DNA of 10,080 nucleotides from Chthonomonas sp. UBA6659. GTDB taxonomy: Bacteria; Armatimonadota; Fimbriimonadia; Fimbriimonadales; Fimbriimonadaceae. The stretch's first letter is position 1. Every line of letters begins with the position of its first letter. The notes under the pieces were generated by a model. The model saw only the letters and a program-made list of their open reading frames with translations, had not been told where the DNA came from and searched no databases. The translations under genes were made by a program, and so were the position numbers. Positions 6,453-10,080 of the stretch are shown here, one piece after another. Location: the NCBI GenBank assembly GCA_002455425.1, contig DKKT01000058.1:1-10080 (forward strand), in the 5' to 3' direction.

Positions 6453-7262
6453 ATGAAAAACGTACTCTCGCTCGTCGCACTTGCAGCCGCCGTCGGCGCC
6501 CAAGCCCAACGCGACCTCGACGCCACCGCGACGCTCGTCGCGTCGGCTCCCCTCGACTCGAAGGAAGGTTTCGGATCCTTCATCGCCGGTGGCTCGACCA
6601 TCTACCAGAACATCCACAGCACGTGGAGCGGGGTTCGCGTACATGGCGGGGCCGCGAACGTCGGCGGCAACACCATCACGCGTCTGTCCGCGGATGACTT
6701 CCTGCCGATCTCGGGCGGCGACATCTGCAAGATCTACTTCACGGTCGGCAACGTCGGACCTGCAACGGTGACCGCACGCCCGCGCGTCCGGATCTACGCC
6801 GATTCCGGCACCTTTCTGCCCGGAACATACTTGCTCGGCTTGACGCCCGCACCGATCACGATCGCCCCCGGGACCGGCGCCATCTACTCGATTGCCCTGA
6901 ATCCAGGAACGCTCGTGATCCCTCATGGCATCCACTGGGCGGGCCTCACCTTCGACAACGCCAACGGCTCGACCGGCGCAACGGCCGCCGGCCTCAACGG
7001 CCTGGGTCAGCTGCTGATGACTCCGCCCCAGATCGGATCGAGCACGGATATCGTGTTCGATACGCCCACGGGCGGCGGCTTTGCCCAGAACAACCCTCCC
7101 GGACATCCGGATTTCATCAACTCGAACCTCGGATGGCAATTCGATGCCGTTCCGGAGCCGGGCACCCTGCTTGCCCTCGGTGCCGGCATCGCCGGACTCG
7201 TGGCTCGACGGCGACGACACTCATCGTCACCTTATGGTGATCGAAAGGAGAACCTCTCATGA
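6453..7262 (+). CDS. PEP-CTERM sorting domain-containing exported protein
   Basis: A 269-residue exported protein. Residues 1-18 form a classic signal peptide (MKNVLSLVALAAAVGAQA, probable cleavage before Gln19). The body (19-230) is rich in Gly, Thr, Ala and Pro with beta-strand character (ICKIYFTVGNVGPATVTARPR; LPGTYLLGL), reminiscent of a secreted beta-sandwich; I recognise no family. The C-terminus carries the PEP-CTERM tripartite signal: VPEPGT (233-238), a hydrophobic helix (239-251) and RRRR (252-255). Such tails are processed by an exosortase, usually in bacteria that make extracellular polysaccharide; none is encoded here. Unusually, 14 residues (HSSSPYGDRKENLS) follow the Arg cluster, where most family members end. 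The SD GGAAGGA sits about eight bases before the ATG but inside a potential hairpin. The stop overlaps the next start (ATGA), implying translational coupling with the second PEP-CTERM gene. Confidence 0.9.
   Translation: MKNVLSLVALAAAVGAQAQRDLDATATLVASAPLDSKEGFGSFIAGGSTIYQNIHSTWSGVRVHGGAANVGGNTITRLSADDFLPISGGDICKIYFTVGNVGPATVTARPRVRIYADSGTFLPGTYLLGLTPAPITIAPGTGAIYSIALNPGTLVIPHGIHWAGLTFDNANGSTGATAAGLNGLGQLLMTPPQIGSSTDIVFDTPTGGGFAQNNPPGHPDFINSNLGWQFDAVPEPGTLLALGAGIAGLVARRRRHSSSPYGDRKENLS
7226..7250 (+). promoter_or_regulatory. Strong SD and small hairpin for the second PEP-CTERM gene
   Basis: AAGGAG (7245-7250) lies eight bases before the ATG at 7259 and is a near-ideal SD placed inside the last codons of the preceding gene. 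Just upstream, TCACC (7226-7230) and GGTGA (7235-7239) form a 5-bp stem around TTAT. The SD fixes the start of the downstream gene and shows that it can be translated independently of strict coupling. Confidence 0.7.
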
Positions 7263-8092
7263 AAACACTGATGACCAGCCTCGCGCTGGCCGCAGCCTTT
7301 GCTGCCCATGCCCAGACCTTCTTCGTCACCCAGAACACTTCCAACTCGACCAGCAAACTCTATCGTTTCGGCACCAGCGGAGGAGTATCCACGTTTAACA
7401 TGGGCGCCCGAGTCGTCGGCATGACCCGCGTTCCCGCTGGTTATGGCGTGGTCGGCAACATGAATGGTGGAGCCCAAGCGGGAAACATCATCGGCTTCGG
7501 GAACGGAGGTGTCTACCGCCTGGACAATCCTTTCTCAGCGAACCCGAGCTTCGCGCAGATCGGTTCCAGCACAGCCCTTTGCGCATCGCCCGTGTTTGCG
7601 AATGGGAGGCTTTGGGGAATCGGCGGTGACACGCCTGCGGGATCCTACATTACCGAGATCGACATGACCACCTTCAGCGAGATCAGCCGAGAGGCGACCG
7701 GGGTCATGGGCGGCCCCGGCGGGATGATCCACGTCGGCGGCAACACCTTCGGGTACGTCGAGTTTCAAACCGACAACTACTACCATTACACTCTGGGGAG
7801 CGGGAACGTGTCGACCACGGTCGGTCCGACCGTGAACCACGACTACGCGGGCCTTGAGGCGTACGGCGGAACGATTTATGCATCGTTCGCGATCCCGGCC
7901 GGCGCAGCCGGTGGCCCCTACATGGGCTTCGGCACCCTCGATCCGAACAATGGGTCCTACACCGAACTGAGGAATCTCGATGTCTACAATCTCGGCCAGA
8001 CCGGCCTCGCGGTCGTCCCGGAACCGGCGACACTTGCGGTATTCGGACTTGGCGCCCTCGGCGCTATCGTGCGAAGACGGCGACGATCATAG
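7259..8092 (+). CDS. PEP-CTERM sorting domain-containing exported protein, propeller-like
   Basis: A 277-residue exported protein, second in a two-gene operon. The signal peptide is MKTLMTSLALAAAFAAHA, with probable cleavage before Gln19. The mature region has spaced strand motifs such as SKLYRFGTSGGVSTF (32-46), GNGGVYRLDN (81-90), NGRLWGIGGD (115-124), YITEIDMTTF (130-139) and GTIYASF (204-210). These resemble blades of a beta-propeller found in other secreted PEP-CTERM proteins; that is an inference by eye. The tail is canonical: VPEPAT (253-258), a hydrophobic helix (about 259-271), RRRRR and a final Ser. Expected fate is export, then exosortase recognition and surface or matrix release. 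It overlaps the upstream gene by ATGA, has its own strong AAGGAG SD, and is followed within ten bases by a strong stem-loop. It shares little outside the sorting signals with its neighbour, so the pair is not an obvious recent duplication. Confidence 0.92.
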   Translation: MKTLMTSLALAAAFAAHAQTFFVTQNTSNSTSKLYRFGTSGGVSTFNMGARVVGMTRVPAGYGVVGNMNGGAQAGNIIGFGNGGVYRLDNPFSANPSFAQIGSSTALCASPVFANGRLWGIGGDTPAGSYITEIDMTTFSEISREATGVMGGPGGMIHVGGNTFGYVEFQTDNYYHYTLGSGNVSTTVGPTVNHDYAGLEAYGGTIYASFAIPAGAAGGPYMGFGTLDPNNGSYTELRNLDVYNLGQTGLAVVPEPATLAVFGLGALGAIVRRRRRS

Positions 8093-8101
8093 ACGGGGCG
8101 C

Positions 8102-8124
8102 TTGGGGGCCGTTCCGGCCCCCAA
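8102..8124. terminator. Strong stem-loop between convergent genes
   Basis: TTGGGGGCCG (8102-8111) and CGGCCCCCAA (8115-8124) are perfectly complementary around a TTC loop, giving a 10-bp GC-rich stem. It sits between the stop of the PEP-CTERM gene (8092) and the stop of the convergent minus-strand gene (8130), so it can end both transcripts. Neither side has a long T-run (plus: AGTTCCTATTT), so it may act as a 3'-end stabiliser or a weak bidirectional terminator. Confidence 0.75.
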
Positions 8125-8129
8125 AGTTC

Positions 8130-8807
8130 CTATTTGGTCCGAGTCATCGAGAAGGTCACCTGATCCATCGCCATCCCCTGCTGGGCCGGCAGGTCGGTGA
8201 TCACGCCCTCGACCTTGATCGCCGAGCCGTTCGAAACGGCGACCCACGATGTCACCTTCATCTTCATCGGCTTGTCGCCGGTCTGCTCACTCCAAACCTG
8301 GAGATCACCCACGATCTTCGCCTCGCCGGAGACAACACTCTCGAGTTTGAACGTGCCTTTGACCTTGTGCTTGGGCTTGTCCGGATCGGTTCGATCGACG
8401 GCGACCTCCTGACCGACCTTCATCTCGCCCTCGGCCAACATCGTCGCGAAGTTCATGAAGCCGGCCGGGCCTGAAGCCTTCAGCCCCACCGGCTGACCGA
8501 ATCGAGTCATCCGTTGCGTCGTCGGGGGCGAAGCAGGCGGTGTGATCTTCTGCCCCATGGTGTCGATCTCCATCGCGCTCAGGGTCGTCTCAATGTCGGC
8601 ATCCCCGTTGTCGTAGACCTTCTTCACGGCCTGCTTCAGGCTCGCGTCGATCGTGATCTCGCCCATCGCGCCCTTCATGGTCATCGACCATTTGTAGCTA
8701 TCGGCTTGGCCGACGACGTAGTTGCGCGCGAGCTTGACCGTATCCTGGGCCGCCGCAATCGCGACAACGGCGACGACGGCGACGAAGAAAAGCGTTCGAA
8801 TCTTCAT
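8130..8807 (-). CDS. Secreted protein of unknown function
   Basis: A 225-residue protein that I do not assign to a named family. Residues 1-20 (MKIRTLFFVAVVAVVAIAAA) are a clear signal peptide with cleavage before Gln21. There is no lipobox and no cysteine anywhere, so it is predicted to be soluble and periplasmic or secreted. The mature protein alternates short strands (YKWSMTMKG; EITIDASLKQAVKKVYDNGDADIETTLSAME; KHKVKGTFKLESVVSGEAKIVGDLQVWSE; MKMKVTSWVAVSNGSAIKVEGVITDLP). A Pro-rich break, PPASPPTT (90-97), divides it into two halves that each look like an extended beta-sheet. The pattern suggests a beta-barrel or clam-like fold of the kind that holds lipids or interacts with envelope components, but this is only a structural guess. 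The SD AGAGG is five bases before the ATG at 8807. It is convergent with the PEP-CTERM operon and divergent from the dioxygenase gene, so it stands alone. Confidence 0.85.
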   Translation of the reverse strand: MKIRTLFFVAVVAVVAIAAAQDTVKLARNYVVGQADSYKWSMTMKGAMGEITIDASLKQAVKKVYDNGDADIETTLSAMEIDTMGQKITPPASPPTTQRMTRFGQPVGLKASGPAGFMNFATMLAEGEMKVGQEVAVDRTDPDKPKHKVKGTFKLESVVSGEAKIVGDLQVWSEQTGDKPMKMKVTSWVAVSNGSAIKVEGVITDLPAQQGMAMDQVTFSMTRTK

Positions 8808-8831
8808 GGTTACCTCTTGATCGGCACGCTA

Positions 8832-8841
8832 CCCGATCGGG
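8832..8841. promoter_or_regulatory. CCCGATCGGG palindrome in the divergent promoter
   Basis: A perfect 10-bp palindrome 24 bases upstream of the secreted-protein gene and 64 upstream of the dioxygenase start. It could be a small regulator site serving either gene. It is short and GC-rich, so chance occurrence is possible. Confidence 0.2.
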
Positions 8842-8868
8842 ACGAGGCGGGCCATCGAGCGGTCCCAG

Positions 8869-8874
8869 TAAAAT
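8869..8874 (+). promoter_or_regulatory. Candidate -10 box of the dioxygenase gene
   Basis: TAAAAT matches the TATAAT consensus at five of six positions and is the only AT-rich hexamer in this intergenic region. It would place the transcription start near 8880, giving a leader of about 25 bases. No good -35 is seen 16-18 bp upstream (GGCGGG region), which suggests activator dependence or a diverged -35. Confidence 0.35.
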
Positions 8875-8877
8875 GGG

Positions 8878-8895
8878 CTTGGCGCACGCGCCAAG
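8878..8895 (+). promoter_or_regulatory. 18-bp palindrome over the transcription start and SD of the dioxygenase gene
   Basis: CTTGGCGC (8878-8885) and GCGCCAAG (8888-8895) are perfect inverted 8-mers separated by AC. The site begins four bases after the candidate -10 and its right arm includes the first bases of the SD (AAGGAG, 8893-8898). It could be the operator of a repressor controlling aromatic-acid catabolism, which commonly sits at this position. In RNA it could be a stem that partly hides the SD. No regulator gene is present in the window. Confidence 0.5.
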
Positions 8896-8905
8896 GAGTT
8901 GTAGA

Positions 8906-10063
8906 ATGCCCCGCTATCACCGGCTCGGCCACCTTCCCGAAACCCGCCACATCCAGTTCCGAAAGCCCGACGGTTCCCTGTACCCGGAGCAGTTGTTCAG
9001 CACCCGGGGCTTCAGCGGACCGATGACGATCCTGCATCACAACTTCCTTCCCACCGAAGTCCAGGCTTGGCAAGACCTCGGCAACGTCCGCCCGACCTTC
9101 CTCGAGGCCGAGGCCCTGCGCCATCGACACCTCAAGACCGCCCGGATGGCCCCGAAGGACGACGCGATCACCGGCCGCATCCCCCTCATGGGGAATAACG
9201 ACGTCGTCTGGTACCAGGTCTATGCCGCGGAGCAGATGGACCACTTCTACAAGAACGCGGAAGGCGACGAGCTCCTCTTCGTCCACGACGGCTCGGGGGT
9301 CATGGAGTCGATGTTCGGCAACGTCGCGTTCAAGCCGGGCGACTACCTCGTCGTGCCTCGCGGCACGATCTACCGACTTGTCTTCGACAAGCTCCCGGTT
9401 CGCATGCTCGCGATCGAGAGCCACGGCCCAGTCGAAGTCCCGCGCCGTTACCGTAACGAGTACGGCCAGCTTCTCGAAGACGCCCCGTACCATGAGCGCA
9501 ACTTCCGCCCGCCGTCCGAGCTCATCACCCACGATGAACTCGGCGAGTACTTCGTCGATGTGAAGGCCCGGGGGCGCCTGACGCGCTACACCTACCGGTT
9601 CCATCCGCTCGACGTCGTCGGTTGGGATGGCTACGTGTACCCCTACGCGTTCAGCATCCATGACTTCTCTCCGATCGTCGGCAAGCTTCACATGCCGCCC
9701 CCGATCCACCAGACGTTCCAGGGTCACAACTTCGTGATCTGCTCGTTCTGCCCCCGGATCCTCGACTTCCATCCCCAGGCCATCGTGATCCCGTACAACC
9801 ACTCGAACGTGGATTCCGACGAAGTCCTCTACTACTGCAACGACAAGTTCGGATCGCGCAAGGGGATCGAGGAGGGTTCGATCACCCTGCACCCCCTCGG
9901 CATCCCTCACGGCCCCCAGCCGGGAGCGGTCGAGGCGTCGATCGGCGCGACGCGCACGGAGGAGCTCGCGGTGATGCTCGACACGTACCACCCGCTCTAC
10001 CTCACCGCGGAAGCGCTCGAAATCGAAGACCCGAACTACTGGAAGAGCTGGCAGACGGGCTGA
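8906..10063 (+). CDS. hmgA: Homogentisate 1,2-dioxygenase family protein (short form)
   Basis: A 385-residue cupin-type non-haem iron dioxygenase. Family members open the ring of homogentisate to maleylacetoacetate with O2 in tyrosine/phenylalanine breakdown, in the cytoplasm. The family signature lies in the C-terminal half: PPPIHQTFQGHNFVICSF (264-281), YNHSNVDSDEVLYY (297-310), GSITLHPLGIPHGPQPG (324-340) and DTYHPLYLT (359-367). Matched by eye to human HGD, His299 and His335 correspond to iron ligands His335 and His371, and His329 to His365. The acidic ligand Glu341 falls on Asp305 or Glu306. The N-terminal half has a cupin-like barrel (DELLFVHDGSG, 121-131; GDYLVVPRGTIYRLVF, 145-160). 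At 385 residues it is shorter than the roughly 430-445 of Pseudomonas or human HGD. ATG 8906 is chosen because AAGGAG lies seven bases before it; the in-frame ATG at 8873 has no SD and adds 11 residues that do not fit the family. The substrate could be homogentisate or a related dihydroxyaromatic. Confidence 0.85.
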   Translation: MPRYHRLGHLPETRHIQFRKPDGSLYPEQLFSTRGFSGPMTILHHNFLPTEVQAWQDLGNVRPTFLEAEALRHRHLKTARMAPKDDAITGRIPLMGNNDVVWYQVYAAEQMDHFYKNAEGDELLFVHDGSGVMESMFGNVAFKPGDYLVVPRGTIYRLVFDKLPVRMLAIESHGPVEVPRRYRNEYGQLLEDAPYHERNFRPPSELITHDELGEYFVDVKARGRLTRYTYRFHPLDVVGWDGYVYPYAFSIHDFSPIVGKLHMPPPIHQTFQGHNFVICSFCPRILDFHPQAIVIPYNHSNVDSDEVLYYCNDKFGSRKGIEEGSITLHPLGIPHGPQPGAVEASIGATRTEELAVMLDTYHPLYLTAEALEIEDPNYWKSWQTG

Positions 10064-10080
10064 GACACGAAGAAGCCCTG

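Noticed and set aside
8761..8787. Three 9-bp near-repeats (GCGACAACG, GCGACGACG, GCGACGAAG)
   Set aside because: They encode the Val/Ala hydrophobic core of a signal peptide; the repetition follows from amino-acid composition.
8810..9991. 393-codon minus-strand open frame opposite the dioxygenase gene
   Set aside because: The plus strand encodes an unmistakable HGD-family protein; the antisense frame has no signal peptide, motifs or SD.
1..10080. tRNA, rRNA, CRISPR array, insertion sequence or phage attachment site
   Set aside because: No cloverleaf, regularly spaced repeats, transposase motifs or flanking direct repeats were found.

Overview
The window is a high-GC (roughly 60-64% in the lines I counted) stretch of bacterial chromosome. 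It holds seven protein-coding genes and no RNA genes, insertion sequences or CRISPR arrays that I can see. The mix of a secreted DUF1080 protein, large AAA-like (PF14516-type) ATPases fused to BTAD or beta-propeller modules, and PEP-CTERM surface proteins resembles an Armatimonadota (Fimbriimonadia-like) or planctomycete-like soil or aquatic Gram-negative. That placement is an inference from gene content only.

Layout. (1) Positions 30-680, minus strand: a small secreted DUF1080 / 3-keto-disaccharide-hydrolase-fold protein, with a GC-rich hairpin just past its stop. (2) Positions 782-3007, plus strand: a 741-residue protein with a SARP/BTAD-like winged helix, a BTAD TPR domain, a TIR-like domain and an AAA_35-type ATPase. 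(3) Positions 3004-6150, minus strand: a 1048-residue protein with the same ATPase type, a transmembrane helix and a long WD40-like beta-propeller region. Genes 2 and 3 converge and overlap by four bases, and one palindromic CTAG supplies both stop codons. (4) Positions 6151-6452: a 302-base divergent intergenic region, unusually rich in ordered repeats. It holds six YSGTCAC heptamers in three tandem pairs of 11-bp pitch, a terminator-like hairpin with a U8 tract facing gene 3, and a hairpin that would bury the Shine-Dalgarno (SD) of the next gene. (5) Positions 6453-7262 and 7259-8092, plus strand: two PEP-CTERM exported proteins in an ATGA-overlapping operon, followed by a strong stem-loop. 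(6) Positions 8130-8807, minus strand: an unrecognised secreted protein. (7) Positions 8906-10063, plus strand: a homogentisate 1,2-dioxygenase family protein with a near-perfect palindrome at its promoter and SD.

How they may work together. The most interesting unit is the convergent pair of AAA_35 ATPases. One looks like a cytoplasmic signalling or DNA-binding STAND-like protein with a degenerate TIR fold. The other looks like a membrane-anchored ATPase with a propeller predicted outside the cytoplasm. The tandem 11-bp heptamers lie between the membrane ATPase gene and the PEP-CTERM operon. They have the geometry read by OmpR/PhoB/SARP winged helices, the same fold predicted at the N-terminus of the BTAD protein, so local regulation is possible but unproven. 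The homogentisate dioxygenase and the DUF1080 gene appear to be separate metabolic units.
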